64,000 bases of DNA from Pseudomonas sp. MIACH (GCF_001269925.1 NZ_LHVO01000056.1:124001-188000), one strand, 5' to 3'. Numbered from the stretch's first letter, positions 25,067 through 34,580 are shown. A program made the numbers and translations. The notes: generated from the letters alone by a model not told the origin.

Positions 25067-25954
25067 ATGCTATGGAAAAAAGGCCGACGCAGCGACAACG
25101 TGGTGGATGCCCGCGATGACAGTGGCGGCGGCGGTGGAGGGATGCGCTTTGGTGGCGGCAAGGGCCTGAGCCTGACCGCGATTGTGCTGATCGTCGGCAT
25201 CGGCTGGCTGACCGGCCAGGACCCGATGCAGATCCTCGGCCAGTTGACCGGCCAAATGGAGCAGGCACCGTCGGTGAGCCCCCAAACGCGCCAGGCGCCG
25301 CCGGCCAACGATGAGCAAGCCGACTTCGTACGGGCGGTACTGGGCGATACCGAAGACACCTGGGGCCAGGTGTTCAAGGAAAACGGCCTGGTCTACAAAA
25401 ACCCGAAACTGATCCTGTTCCGTGGCCGGGTCAATTCCGCCTGTGGTGGCGCCACCTCGGCCAGCGGCCCGTTCTATTGCCCGGCGGATCAGCAGGTTTA
25501 TCTGGACCTGGATTTCTTCCGGGAAATGTCGCAACGCTTCCAGGCCGCCGGCGATTTCGCCCAGGCCTACGTGATCGCCCACGAAGTCGGGCACCACGTC
25601 CAAACATTGCTGGGCATTTCGTCGAAGATCCAGGCCGCCCGCCAGCAAGGCCGCCAGATGCAAGGCGACGGTGGCCTGCTGGTACGCCAGGAGCTGCAAG
25701 CCGACTGCTTTGCCGGTGTGTGGGCCAATCGTGCGCAAAAGCGCCTGAACTGGCTGGAACCCGGCGATATTGAAGAAGCATTGAACGCCGCCAACGCCAT
25801 CGGTGATGACCGTTTGCAGCAACAGGGTCAAGGGCGCGTGGTGCCGGACTCGTTTACCCACGGTACCTCGGCACAGCGGGTGCGCTGGTTCAAGACCGGC
25901 TTCGCCCAAGGCCAGATCACTCAATGCGATACGTTTACGGCCAAGAGTCTTTAG
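25067..25954 (+). CDS. ypfJ: Neutral zinc metallopeptidase, YpfJ family
   Basis: This 295-residue protein has a short charged N terminus with a glycine run, one membrane segment at about 33-50 (LSLTAIVLIVGIGWLTG) and a C-terminal domain with the zinc-peptidase motif HEVGHH near residue 175. It is anchored in the inner membrane, probably with the catalytic part outside. The ATG at 25067 has AAGAGGAT upstream; a longer frame to 25004 runs into the REPIN and is not used. The next gene starts one base after its stop. Confidence 0.9.
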   Translation: MLWKKGRRSDNVVDARDDSGGGGGGMRFGGGKGLSLTAIVLIVGIGWLTGQDPMQILGQLTGQMEQAPSVSPQTRQAPPANDEQADFVRAVLGDTEDTWGQVFKENGLVYKNPKLILFRGRVNSACGGATSASGPFYCPADQQVYLDLDFFREMSQRFQAAGDFAQAYVIAHEVGHHVQTLLGISSKIQAARQQGRQMQGDGGLLVRQELQADCFAGVWANRAQKRLNWLEPGDIEEALNAANAIGDDRLQQQGQGRVVPDSFTHGTSAQRVRWFKTGFAQGQITQCDTFTAKSL

Positions 25955-26938
25955 ATGAATAAGCTATCGGGAATAATGCTGGGCTTGATGTTGACCTGTT
26001 CCACGACCTGGGCCGCCGAGAAGGAACACGGCGTCAAGGTGGTCAGTCCCGATCGTTTTCACCTCGACGCTGGCGACCTCAGCCTCGGCTTGAGCCAGGA
26101 CTGGCGCCAGCCACTGCCCAACGTCACCCGCGCCTTGATCATCGTGCATGGGCGCCTGCGCAATGCGCAGACCTACCTGCAAAGCGGTATCGATACCGCC
26201 GAACATGCCGGGGTTGCCGCCAACACCCTGGTGATCGCGCCGCAGTTTCTGAACGGGTCCGACATGCAGCGCAACCACCTGGACAACCAAGTGCTGCACT
26301 GGAAGGGCAATGACTGGATGGCCGGCGACGCCTCGACCGGCCCGGGCCAGATCAGCTCTTTCGGCGCCCTCGACCAGATCATCAAGCACCTGGGCAACCG
26401 CACGCTGTTCCCGGCGCTGAAGGAAATCGTGGTGGCCGGCCATTCCGGCGGCGGCCAAGTGGTGCAGCGCTTCGCCCTCACCGGCCACGCGCATCCTACC
26501 CTGCAAACCGAGGGCGTCAGCTTGCGCTATGTGGTGGCCAACCCCTCGTCCTATGCCTACTTCAGCCCACAGCGGCCGGTGAAGTTCGAGACCGCCAGTT
26601 GCCCAGGCTTCAACGACTGGAAGTACGGCATGCAGCACCGGCCGGCCTACGCCAACGGCCAAAGCGCCGAGCAGCTGGAACAAGCCTACGTATCACGCAC
26701 CATCACTTACCTGCTGGGCCAACAGGACACCGACCCGAACCACCCGGCGCTGGATAAAAGCTGCGAAGCCGAGACCCAGGGCGCGTATCGGCTGATTCGC
26801 GGGCACAACTACTTTGACTACCTCAAGCAGCGCCATCCGCAGTTGCGCCAGACGCTGGTGGAAGTGCCGGGGGTGGGGCATGACGGGGATGGGATGTTTA
26901 CGTCGCCCGAGGGCCAGAAGGTACTGTTCAAGCAATAA
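25955..26938 (+). CDS. Secreted alpha/beta hydrolase
   Basis: This 327-residue protein has a signal peptide (cleavage near TTWAAEK, residue 20) and an alpha/beta hydrolase fold. The nucleophile elbow is AGHSGGGQ, with Ser in the G-H-S-G-G form, RALIIVHGRLRN is the likely oxyanion-hole strand, and VPGVGHDGDGM carries the probable catalytic histidine. It begins right after the metallopeptidase gene and is probably co-transcribed. Substrate unknown. Confidence 0.85.
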   Translation: MNKLSGIMLGLMLTCSTTWAAEKEHGVKVVSPDRFHLDAGDLSLGLSQDWRQPLPNVTRALIIVHGRLRNAQTYLQSGIDTAEHAGVAANTLVIAPQFLNGSDMQRNHLDNQVLHWKGNDWMAGDASTGPGQISSFGALDQIIKHLGNRTLFPALKEIVVAGHSGGGQVVQRFALTGHAHPTLQTEGVSLRYVVANPSSYAYFSPQRPVKFETASCPGFNDWKYGMQHRPAYANGQSAEQLEQAYVSRTITYLLGQQDTDPNHPALDKSCEAETQGAYRLIRGHNYFDYLKQRHPQLRQTLVEVPGVGHDGDGMFTSPEGQKVLFKQ

Positions 26939-26981
26939 CTGACGAAACCGCCCCTCCCACATTTGATCTCTATTGCTTGGG

Positions 26982-27569
26982 CTAGATCATCCGGCGCAAT
27001 GCAGCGCAGTCTGCAGCATGCCAATCCGCCAGCTCCGGCCACGGGTTCTCCGGCAGGTTGACCAACACCGTCCGCGCCCCTGCCGCCCGGCCGCAATCCA
27101 GGTCAAAGCGGTAATCGCCGACCATCACCATCCTATCGGGCGATACAGCCCACGCCGCCGCCAATTTCAACAACCCACCCGGGTCCGGCTTGGGCGGCGC
27201 ATCATCACGCCCCAGCACATCCTCGACCGCAAAGCAGTCCGCCAGGCCAATCGCCTCCAGGGTGATATGCGCCAACTCCCGCGCATTGCGGGTCAGGATA
27301 CCCAGGCGATAACCCCGCCCGGCCAGTTCGCGCACCAGCTCCACCGCACCGTCCGCCGCGACGGAGCCCAGCGCCAGCTCGCGCTCATGCTCCAGCAACC
27401 AGGCATGCTTGGCCGCCGCGATGTCCGCCGGCAAAGCGGCGAGGTGAGTGAGGATGTCGTCCTCGGGGGGAATGTCCAGGGCCACGCGAATCGCCGCAAA
27501 GTCATGCACCGCTACCGTCAAGGTACCGTCCATGTCGAACACCCAGTGCTTAACGTCCGTCAGGCTCAT
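26982..27569 (-). CDS. HAD family hydrolase (phosphoglycolate phosphatase-like)
   Basis: This 195-residue enzyme has HAD motif I DMDGTL (nucleophile and acid/base Asp near residues 13-15), motif II LTRNARE and motifs III/IV near VMVGDYRFDLDCG. The helical cap is of subfamily I. The ATG at 27569 has AAGGA at good spacing and overlaps the tesB stop by 4 bases; the TTG at 27575 is less likely. Natural substrate unknown. Confidence 0.88.
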   Translation of the reverse strand: MSLTDVKHWVFDMDGTLTVAVHDFAAIRVALDIPPEDDILTHLAALPADIAAAKHAWLLEHERELALGSVAADGAVELVRELAGRGYRLGILTRNARELAHITLEAIGLADCFAVEDVLGRDDAPPKPDPGGLLKLAAAWAVSPDRMVMVGDYRFDLDCGRAAGARTVLVNLPENPWPELADWHAADCAALRRMI

Positions 27570-28435
27570 GCCCAATCCTTGCGATGGCGGATCAAGCCTT
27601 CCTGGGTCACCGACGCCACCAGTTGCCCGGCGCGGTTATACACGCTACCGCGGGAGAAACCCCGGGAATTGCCCGCCCATGGGCTGTCCATCGCATACAG
27701 CAACCAGTCATCGGCACGCAGGTCGGCGTGGAACCACAGCGCGTGGTCAAGGCTGGCGACCTGCATGTCTTTCTGCCACACGGTCTTGCCATGGGGCAGC
27801 AACGAGGTGGTCAGCAGGCCGAAGTCGGAGGCGTAGGCCAGCAGGTATTTGTGTAGCGCCGGCGTATCCGCCAGGGCGCCGTCGGCCCGAAACCACACGT
27901 ACTTGACCGGGTCGGACGGCTGCGGGTTGAACGGGTCTTTTTCGGTAACCGGGCGCACTTCGATCGGCTTGGGGCACAGCAGCTTGTCGCGCATATGCTC
28001 GGGGATCAGGTGCGCGCGCTGCTGGGTCAGTTCCAGCTCCGACGGCAGGTTTTCCGGGCCGACTACCACGGGCATGGTGGTCTGGTGCTCGAAGCCGGCT
28101 TCGTCGTATTGGAACGAAGCGCTGCAGGTAAAGATCGGGTGGCCTTTCTGGATCGCCGTCACGCGGCGCGTGCTGAAACTGCCGCCATCGCGTACACGGT
28201 CGACCGAATACACCACCGGCAACTTCGCATCGCCGGGGCGCAGGAAATAACCGTGCAGGGAATGCACGTGGCGCGCTTCTTCGACGGTCTGGCTGGCGGC
28301 CGACAGCGACTGGCCGAGCACCTGGCCACCGAACAGTTGGCGAAAACCCAGGTCCTGGCTGCGGCCGCGAAAGAGGTTTTCCTCGATCGGCTCCAGGGTC
28401 AGCAAGTCCACCAGATCTTCCAATACTTGGCTCAT
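27566..28435 (-). CDS. tesB: Acyl-CoA thioesterase II TesB
   Basis: This 289-residue double-hotdog enzyme hydrolyses acyl-CoA to free acid and CoA. It has two hotdog repeats (about 15-130 and 170-285). LFGGQVLGQSLSAA marks the first and LDHALWFHADLRADDWLLY the second, with the Asp/Ser-Thr/Gln catalytic set expected in the second repeat (ASVTQEGL). Length matches E. coli TesB (286). It is coupled to the downstream HAD gene. Confidence 0.94.
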   Translation of the reverse strand: MSQVLEDLVDLLTLEPIEENLFRGRSQDLGFRQLFGGQVLGQSLSAASQTVEEARHVHSLHGYFLRPGDAKLPVVYSVDRVRDGGSFSTRRVTAIQKGHPIFTCSASFQYDEAGFEHQTTMPVVVGPENLPSELELTQQRAHLIPEHMRDKLLCPKPIEVRPVTEKDPFNPQPSDPVKYVWFRADGALADTPALHKYLLAYASDFGLLTTSLLPHGKTVWQKDMQVASLDHALWFHADLRADDWLLYAMDSPWAGNSRGFSRGSVYNRAGQLVASVTQEGLIRHRKDWA

Positions 28436-28469
28436 TCAAACTCTCCTCAGAGCAAAACGGTATCTACCT

Positions 28470-28569
28470 GTAGGAGCAAGCTTGCTCGCGAAGATCGTTA
28501 ACGATAACGCAGCGCTTCTGGTTTACAGCAGCGCTCTTGCGTTCTTCGCGAGCAAGCTCGCTCCTACAG
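28470..28569. repeat. REPIN, TAGGAGC class
   Basis: Inverted arms TGTAGGAGCAAGCTTGCTCG and its near-complement enclose about 50 bases. It lies between tesB and the acetyltransferase gene, both on the minus strand. Confidence 0.85.
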
Positions 28570-28594
28570 GGGTCTATTGGGCATTCCGGGCTGC

Positions 28595-29164
28595 TTATCC
28601 GTGCAGCGTGTCCAACCATTGGGCGCGGGTGATGCGGTACAAAACGTGGGGCCGCAGCGGGTCATCGGCTGCAACCTTGGGGTGTTCAAAATCAGCCAGC
28701 GGATCGTAATGCATACCGATGGCCTGCATGACTTTTTGTGATGGCTGATTGGCTTCAGTGGTGAAGGCGACAATTTCGTCCAACTGCAAACGGTCGAAAC
28801 CACAGCGCAGCGCGGTCCAGGCCGCCTCACTGGCATAACCCAGGCCCCAATGCTCACGGGCCAGGCGCCAACCGATTTCCACCGCAGGGGTAAAGCCCGC
28901 TTCAAAGCTGACATTCTGCAACCCGGTCAGGCCGATAAACTCACCGGTGTCTTTGCGCTGCAGCGCCCACAGGCCAAAACCGTATTCGGCGAAGTGGCCG
29001 CGAATCCGGCCGATCAACGCGGCGCTTTCCAGGTGGCTCAATTTGGCCGGGAAATAGCGCATCACCTGCGGGTCGGCGCACATGCGCGCGAACTCCGTCA
29101 GGTCGGCATCGCGCCATTGGCGCATGACCAGGCGTGCGCTTTCCAATTGCAGTATCGGCTCCAT
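28595..29164 (-). CDS. GNAT family N-acetyltransferase (RimJ/RimL-like)
   Basis: This 189-residue protein starts with the RimJ/RimL-type strand (LESARLVMRQWRDAD) and has the acetyl-CoA loop region REHWGLGYASEA near residue 105. A strong GGAGGGG site precedes the ATG. The acceptor is unknown; candidates are a protein N terminus or a small amine. It is divergent from the deacetylase-like gene, with 75 bases between. Confidence 0.88.
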   Translation of the reverse strand: MEPILQLESARLVMRQWRDADLTEFARMCADPQVMRYFPAKLSHLESAALIGRIRGHFAEYGFGLWALQRKDTGEFIGLTGLQNVSFEAGFTPAVEIGWRLAREHWGLGYASEAAWTALRCGFDRLQLDEIVAFTTEANQPSQKVMQAIGMHYDPLADFEHPKVAADDPLRPHVLYRITRAQWLDTLHG

Positions 29165-29239
29165 GGGTCCCCTCCCTTGCCATGTGCGTGAGTGTACAGC
29201 GCTGGTAAGATCCTTCGCAGGTTCCCGTCAGAAATTCCC

Positions 29240-30160
29240 ATGCCCCTGCCATTGATCTACCACGATGACTACAGCCCTGAGTTCCCGGCAGACCACCGGT
29301 TCCCCATGGACAAGTTCCGCCTGTTGCGTGACCACCTGGTGGCCAGCGGCCTGACCGAGGACAGCCAACTGCTGCGCCCGTCCTTGTGCCCACCGGAGAT
29401 TCTGGCCCTCGCCCATGAACCTGGGTATATCGAACGCTACATGAGCGGCGAGTTGTCCCGCGAAGACCAACGGCGCCTTGGCCTGCCCTGGAGCGAAGCC
29501 CTGGCCCGGCGCACCGTGCGCGCGGTCGGCGGCTCGATTCTGGCGGCGGAGCAAGCCCTGGAACACGGCCTGGCCTGCCACCTGGCGGGCGGCACCCACC
29601 ACGCCCACTACGACTACCCGGCGGGCTTTTGCATCTTCAATGACCTGGCAGTGATCAGCCGTTACCTGCTGGCCAGCGGCCGGGTCAACCGCGTGCTGAT
29701 CTTCGACTGCGACGTGCACCAGGGCGACGGCACCGCGCGCATCCTCCACGACACGCCGGATGCGATCACCGTGTCCCTGCACTGCGAAAAGAACTTCCCC
29801 GCCCGCAAGGCCCAGAGTGATTGGGACATCCCGCTGCCCATGGGCATGGGCGATGCCGAGTACCTCCAGGTGGTGGACGACGCGCTCAACTACCTCTTGC
29901 CGCTCTACCAGCCGGACTTGGTGCTGTACGACGCCGGCGTCGATGTGCATAAGGATGACGCCCTCGGTTACCTCAAGCTGACAGACGCAGGCGTAGCCGC
30001 CCGCGATGAAAGCGTGATGCGCCATTGCCTGGGCCGCGACATCCCGGTGATGGGCGTGATCGGTGGCGGCTACAGCAAGGATCGCCCCGCCCTGGCCCGC
30101 CGCCACGGCATCCTGCACCACAGCGCACAGCGGGTGTGGACGTCATCAGGTTGTCATTGA
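29240..30160 (+). CDS. Histone deacetylase family (acetylpolyamine/acetoin-type) hydrolase
   Basis: This 306-residue zinc-dependent hydrolase has the active-site stretch THHAHYDYPAGFCIFND (catalytic His pair) and metal ligands in FDCDVHQGDG, with another Asp in YDAGVDVH. Bacterial members remove acetyl groups from polyamines or other amines; a role on protein lysines is also possible. I chose the ATG at 29240 (MPLPLIYHDDYSPEFP), where family similarity begins. It is divergent from an acetyltransferase gene. Confidence 0.9.
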   Translation: MPLPLIYHDDYSPEFPADHRFPMDKFRLLRDHLVASGLTEDSQLLRPSLCPPEILALAHEPGYIERYMSGELSREDQRRLGLPWSEALARRTVRAVGGSILAAEQALEHGLACHLAGGTHHAHYDYPAGFCIFNDLAVISRYLLASGRVNRVLIFDCDVHQGDGTARILHDTPDAITVSLHCEKNFPARKAQSDWDIPLPMGMGDAEYLQVVDDALNYLLPLYQPDLVLYDAGVDVHKDDALGYLKLTDAGVAARDESVMRHCLGRDIPVMGVIGGGYSKDRPALARRHGILHHSAQRVWTSSGCH

Positions 30161-30170
30161 ACGGTGGGCG

Positions 30171-30205
30171 TTACCCACAATGCCTGTGGAACGGCCTGTG
30201 GATAA
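30171..30205. other. Two DnaA-box-like 9-mers
   Basis: TTACCCACA at 30171-30179 (one mismatch to TTATCCACA) and TGTGGATAA at 30197-30205 (exact complement of the consensus) lie 17 bases apart in inverted orientation between the deacetylase-like and flavoprotein genes. The remaining 126 bases up to 30331 show nothing else clear. Confidence 0.4.
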
Positions 30206-30331
30206 CTTGAGCGTAAGCGTCTGAGAGCCTGTATCCGTATAGCCTGTAGGAAGCTGTACGTTTTTTGATCAGGCAGCGCCGCGCTCCTCGGGTAGAATGC
30301 TCGGCTTATTTCCGCGATCGTAGCCCTGCCC

Positions 30332-31558
30332 ATGCCCGACATCTCCTCACGACACGTCACCATCATCGGCGGCGGCCCAGCCGGGCTGATGGCCGCCGAA
30401 GTCTTGAGCCTGGCCGGGGTGCAGGTTGACCTGTACGACGGCATGCCGTCGGTGGGGCGCAAATTCCTGCTGGCCGGTGTGGGCGGCATGAACATCACCC
30501 ACTCCGAAGCGTACCCGGCGTTCCTGTCGCGCTACGCCGAGCGCGCACCGAACATCGCCCCACTGCTGCGGGCATTTGGGTCAGAGGCGTTGTGCGAATG
30601 GATTCACGATCTGGGTATCCAGACCTTTATCGGCACCTCCGGCCGCGTGTTTCCTACGGATATGAAAGCCGCCCCGCTGCTGCGCGCCTGGCTCAAGCGC
30701 CTGCGTGACCAGGGCGTGGTTATCCACACCCGGCATCGTTGGTTGGGGTGGAATGCCGACGGCGATTTACTTATCCACAGCCCGGAAGGCGAGAAAACCG
30801 TCCACAGCGATGCGCTGCTGCTGGCCCTCGGCGGCGGCAGTTGGTCGCGGCTGGGTTCCGACGGCGCGTGGCTCAAGCTGCTGGAGAATAAAGGCGTACC
30901 TTACGTTGCATTGCAACCGAGCAACTGCGGCTTCGAAGTGTCGGCCTGGAGCGAGTTGATGCTCAGCAAATTCGCCGGCGCGCCGCTGAAAAACGTCGCC
31001 ATCGGCCTGGAGGATGACAAGCCTCGACTCGGCGAATGCGTGATCACCGCCACCGGAATCGAGGGCAGTTTGATCTACGCGCTGTCGGCGCCTATTCGTG
31101 AGGCGATCAATCGCGACGGTTCGGCCACGGTGCATATCGACTTGCTGCCCAGCAAGCCGTTGGACAAGGTTCAGGCGGCGTTGGCCAAGCCACGCGGTTC
31201 ACGCTCGATGAGCAAGCATTTGCACAGTCAATTGGGCCTCGAGGGGGTCAAGGCGGCGCTGTTGCGCGAGTTGGCGCCTGCCGAACACTTCCACGATCCG
31301 GCGCAGTTGGCGGGGGCTATCAAGGCGTTGCCGCTGACATTGGTGAAGACACGGCCGATGGATGAAGCCATCAGCACCGCAGGCGGCGTGCCGTTTGAAG
31401 CGTTGGATGAGCGCTTGATGCTCAAGCAATTACCGGGGGTGTTTTGTGCGGGGGAGATGCTGGATTGGGAAGCGCCGACCGGGGGGTATTTGCTGACGGG
31501 GTGTTTTGCCAGTGGCAGAGCGGCTGGGCGGGGGATGTTGGAGTGGTTGAAAACTTGA
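30332..31558 (+). CDS. TIGR03862 / HI0933-type flavoprotein
   Basis: This 408-residue protein has an N-terminal FAD fold (VTIIGGGPAGLMAAEVLSLA) and the family stretch GRKFLLAGVGGMNITHSE. A second conserved region, AGGVPFEALDERLML, and a C-terminal FAD contact, CAGEMLDWEAPTGGY, complete the pattern of this NAD(P)/FAD-dependent oxidoreductase group. No substrate is known for the family. It stands alone on the plus strand, convergent with rhlE across a REPIN. Confidence 0.9.
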   Translation: MPDISSRHVTIIGGGPAGLMAAEVLSLAGVQVDLYDGMPSVGRKFLLAGVGGMNITHSEAYPAFLSRYAERAPNIAPLLRAFGSEALCEWIHDLGIQTFIGTSGRVFPTDMKAAPLLRAWLKRLRDQGVVIHTRHRWLGWNADGDLLIHSPEGEKTVHSDALLLALGGGSWSRLGSDGAWLKLLENKGVPYVALQPSNCGFEVSAWSELMLSKFAGAPLKNVAIGLEDDKPRLGECVITATGIEGSLIYALSAPIREAINRDGSATVHIDLLPSKPLDKVQAALAKPRGSRSMSKHLHSQLGLEGVKAALLRELAPAEHFHDPAQLAGAIKALPLTLVKTRPMDEAISTAGGVPFEALDERLMLKQLPGVFCAGEMLDWEAPTGGYLLTGCFASGRAAGRGMLEWLKT

Positions 31559-31582
31559 GATTTGCGTGAACTCAAGTCCGAT

Positions 31583-31655
31583 ATCGGGGGCAAGCCCCCT
31601 CCCACAGTTTGAATGTATTCACACATCAAAATGTGGGAGGGGGCTTGCCCCCGAT
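31583..31655. repeat. REPIN, GTGGGAGG class
   Basis: Arms ATCGGGGGCAAGCCCCCTCC and complement enclose a short centre. It lies between convergent genes (flavoprotein and rhlE) and may end both transcripts. Confidence 0.9.
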
Positions 31656-31680
31656 GAGGCCCTTAGCAGCACCTCAAAAC

Positions 31681-33018
31681 TTACTTCTTCTTACGCGGCC
31701 CGGTATTAAACACCGGCACCTTACGCACCGGCTTGATCGAAGGCTCCGACGGCGCCACTTCACCACTGTCCACCCACTTGCCAAGGTTGCGCTTACCACC
31801 GCCACCACCGGACGCCTTAGGCTTCTTCGGTTTTTTCGGCTTCTTCACCACCTGACCACTGGCATCGGTGTCCGGCACACGATGCTCCGGCTCGAAGTCC
31901 TGTTCCATCTTGCGGGTCAAGGTCTGGCGGGTCAGCATCTCGATGGCCGAGAGCATGTTGACTTCATCGGCACACACCAGGGAAATCGCCTCACCGGTGT
32001 TGCCTGCGCGGCCGGTCCGGCCGATGCGGTGGATGTAGTCCTCGGCCACAATCGGCAGGTCGAAGTTGATCACCAACGGCAAGTCTTCAATGTCCAGGCC
32101 GCGCGCGGCGACGTCAGTGGCCACCAGGATCTGCACTTCGCTCGACTTGAAACGGTCCAGCGCACGCTGGCGCGTGGCTTGCGGCTTGTCGCCATGGATG
32201 CCATCGGCATTGATGCCCAGGCCCTGCAACTTATCCACCAGCGCATCCACGCCGTTACGGGTCTTGGCGAACACCAGCACCTGCTTCCAGCGGCCTTTGC
32301 GCATCAGGTGCACAAACAGCTCCGCCTTGCGCTTCTTGTCCACCGGCACCACCCATTGCTTGACGGTGTTGGCGGCGACGTTGCGCGGGCTGACTTCGAT
32401 GGTCAGCGGGTCGTTGAGCATCTGCCCGGCGAGCTGGCGGATGTCATCGGAGAAGGTCGCGGAGAACAGCAGGGTCTGGCGTTTTTTCGGCAGCATGCGG
32501 TAGATGTTCGCCAGTTCTTCGGAGAAGCCCAGGTCGAGCATGCGGTCGGCTTCATCCAGCACCAGGGTTTGCAGTTGGTTGAGTTTCAGCGCGTTCTGGC
32601 GGAACAGGTCGATCAGGCGGCCCGGCGTGGCGACCAGGACATCGACGCCCTTGCGCAGCTTCATCATCTGCGGGTTGATGCTCACGCCGCCGTACACCGC
32701 GTAGGTGGTCAGCGGCAGGTTTTGGGCGTATTCGGCAACGCTGGCGTGAACCTGCTCGGCCAACTCGCGGGTCGGGCACAAAATCAGCGCGCGCGCCGAG
32801 TTAGCGGCGACTTTCGGCCCTTCCATGGTCAGCAGTTGCAACAATGGCACGGCAAAACCGGCGGTTTTACCGGTACCGGTCTGGGCCGCGGCCATCAGGT
32901 CGCGACCGGCCAGCACCGCCGGAATGGCTTGCGCCTGCACCGGCGTCGGGGTCTGGTAGCCAAGCGTCTCAAGGGCGCGCAGCAAGGGTTCGATCAGGCC
33001 AAGTGTGGCGAAAGTCAT
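31681..33018 (-). CDS. rhlE: DEAD-box RNA helicase RhlE
   Basis: This 445-residue ATP-dependent RNA helicase has the Q motif and motif I AAQTGTGKT (about 40-48), motif II DEAD (VLDEADRMLDLGF), motif III SAT and motif VI HRIGRTGRAG. The C-terminal tail is Lys/Gly-rich (KKPKKPKKPKASGGGGGKR), typical of RhlE proteins that act in ribosome assembly and RNA decay. No cold-shock leader was recognised upstream. Confidence 0.94.
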   Translation of the reverse strand: MTFATLGLIEPLLRALETLGYQTPTPVQAQAIPAVLAGRDLMAAAQTGTGKTAGFAVPLLQLLTMEGPKVAANSARALILCPTRELAEQVHASVAEYAQNLPLTTYAVYGGVSINPQMMKLRKGVDVLVATPGRLIDLFRQNALKLNQLQTLVLDEADRMLDLGFSEELANIYRMLPKKRQTLLFSATFSDDIRQLAGQMLNDPLTIEVSPRNVAANTVKQWVVPVDKKRKAELFVHLMRKGRWKQVLVFAKTRNGVDALVDKLQGLGINADGIHGDKPQATRQRALDRFKSSEVQILVATDVAARGLDIEDLPLVINFDLPIVAEDYIHRIGRTGRAGNTGEAISLVCADEVNMLSAIEMLTRQTLTRKMEQDFEPEHRVPDTDASGQVVKKPKKPKKPKASGGGGGKRNLGKWVDSGEVAPSEPSIKPVRKVPVFNTGPRKKK

Positions 33019-33066
33019 GTGTTTACCGTAGGAAAAATTCAGCGCAAGGGCGTAATGCGCGGCAGT

Positions 33067-33963
33067 TTACCTTATTTCCGGCTTGGGCTTTCGCCACTGG
33101 GGCAGACTGATCAACAGCACGGCGCTGATAATCACCAGCATGGCCAAGCCCTCTTCCAGACCGATGGATTCACCCACGAACACAATCCCCAGCAACACCG
33201 CCACCGCCGGGTTCACATAGGCATAGCTGGTCGCGGCCGCCGGGCGAACATGCTTGAGCAGGTACATATAGGCGTTGAAGGCGATGATCGAGCCGAACAC
33301 CGTCAGGTAGGCCAGCGCCAGCCACCCCTCCAGCGGCGGCATGGCCTGCAGGTGCTCACCGGAAAGCGCGCTGCCGATCAACAATGTCACGCCCGCCACC
33401 AGCATCTCCGCAGCGCTGGCCATCGCGCCCTGGGGCAGCGGCAACTGCCGACTCCACACCGACCCGAATGCCCACGATGCCGCCGCGAACAACAACAAGG
33501 CGGCGCCCACCGGGCTCGATTGCAGGGTGCTGCCCATGTTGAGCATGGCGATGCCGACAATCCCCAGGATCACCCCGGCCCATTCCAGCCGCGTATTGCG
33601 CGCCCCCCAGAAAAACCCGCACAGCAAGGTGAACAGCGGCACGGTCGCCACCGCCAGGGCAGCCACACCGGACGACACGCCCGCATGTTCGGCCAACGTG
33701 ACGCCGCCATTACCGAAGGTGAGCAGCAAAATGCCGATCATCCCGGCGGCCTTCCATTGTGGCCACGTCGGCGCTGGCACCCCGCGCCATCTGAGGTAGC
33801 CATACATCAGCGCACCCGCTGTGCAGAATCGAATCCCCGCCAGCAGCAACGGCGGCCAGTAGTCCACGCCAATGCGAATCACCAGGTAGGTGGACCCCCA
33901 GATGACATACAGAGCAAAAAAAGCGGCGATCAACGGTAAGGGAAAGCGACGTGTGCCAGGCAT
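33067..33963 (-). CDS. yedA: DMT family exporter YedA-like
   Basis: This 298-residue inner-membrane protein has ten hydrophobic segments and two EamA domains. It opens with ALYVIWGSTYLVIRIG, the typical YedA/RhaT-like start, and ends LPQWRKPKPEIR. Such proteins export metabolites, often amino acids, but the substrate is not known here. It is divergent from the Lrp regulator gene at 34125, which could control it. Confidence 0.88.
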   Translation of the reverse strand: MPGTRRFPLPLIAAFFALYVIWGSTYLVIRIGVDYWPPLLLAGIRFCTAGALMYGYLRWRGVPAPTWPQWKAAGMIGILLLTFGNGGVTLAEHAGVSSGVAALAVATVPLFTLLCGFFWGARNTRLEWAGVILGIVGIAMLNMGSTLQSSPVGAALLLFAAASWAFGSVWSRQLPLPQGAMASAAEMLVAGVTLLIGSALSGEHLQAMPPLEGWLALAYLTVFGSIIAFNAYMYLLKHVRPAAATSYAYVNPAVAVLLGIVFVGESIGLEEGLAMLVIISAVLLISLPQWRKPKPEIR

Positions 33964-34124
33964 TGGGCGGCTCGAAGGCAGATATAAGAGAGGCTTATTC
34001 TAAAAAGACAGGCCGTTAAACATAAGTTACAAAACCTGTTTAAACCGCCAGTACACTTTCCAAAGCATGGTTATGAAGGCTATAAATCGTGTTTTCGAAA
34101 GCCATCCTCGAGTAGAGCCTTATC

Positions 34125-34580
34125 ATGGACAAATACGACCGCATGCTCCTCAGCGCCCTGCTCGAAGACGGCCGCGCCTCCTACGCGCAACTGGCACGCA
34201 CGGTAAACCTCTCCGCCCCCGCCGTGGCCGAGCGCGTCGCCAAGCTGGAAGCCAGCGGGGTGATCACCGGGTACCAGGCCAAGGTGGATCTGTCGAAAGT
34301 GGGCCTGCCGATTCAATGCGTGATCGAGCTGAGGTTGACCAACCATGGCAGCCAGAAGGTGTATGACGCACTGGCCGAAATCCCCGAACTCACCGAATGC
34401 CACCGGGTCACGGGCGATCCGTGCGTGATCATGCAAGCGGCGGTGGGCTCGATGCCGGAGCTGGAGAACCTGATTAATCGAATAGCGAAGTTCGGGTTCA
34501 GCAAAACCTCGATTATTTTGTCGAGCGCGATAGAGCGGCGGGTGCCGTTGGGGCAGTTGGAGGGCAAAAATGGTGGATAA
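34125..34580 (+). CDS. Lrp/AsnC family transcriptional regulator
   Basis: This 151-residue regulator has the N-terminal helix-turn-helix (MDKYDRMLLSALLEDGRASYAQLARTVNL, cited here only by its ends MDKYD and ARTVNL, residues 1-29) and a C-terminal RAM ligand domain (about 70-140). It overlaps the cyclase gene by 11 bases and is divergent from the exporter gene, so control of one or both by an amino acid or related ligand is plausible. Confidence 0.9.
   Translation: MDKYDRMLLSALLEDGRASYAQLARTVNLSAPAVAERVAKLEASGVITGYQAKVDLSKVGLPIQCVIELRLTNHGSQKVYDALAEIPELTECHRVTGDPCVIMQAAVGSMPELENLINRIAKFGFSKTSIILSSAIERRVPLGQLEGKNGG

Noticed and set aside
26946..26965. REP fragment after the alpha/beta hydrolase gene
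   Set aside because: Only CCGCCCCTCCCACATTTGA-like half is present without an inverted partner, so it is not listed as an element.
31609..33939. 776-codon plus-strand frame opposite rhlE and the YedA-like gene
   Set aside because: It crosses two real genes and a REPIN; composition is that of an antisense shadow.
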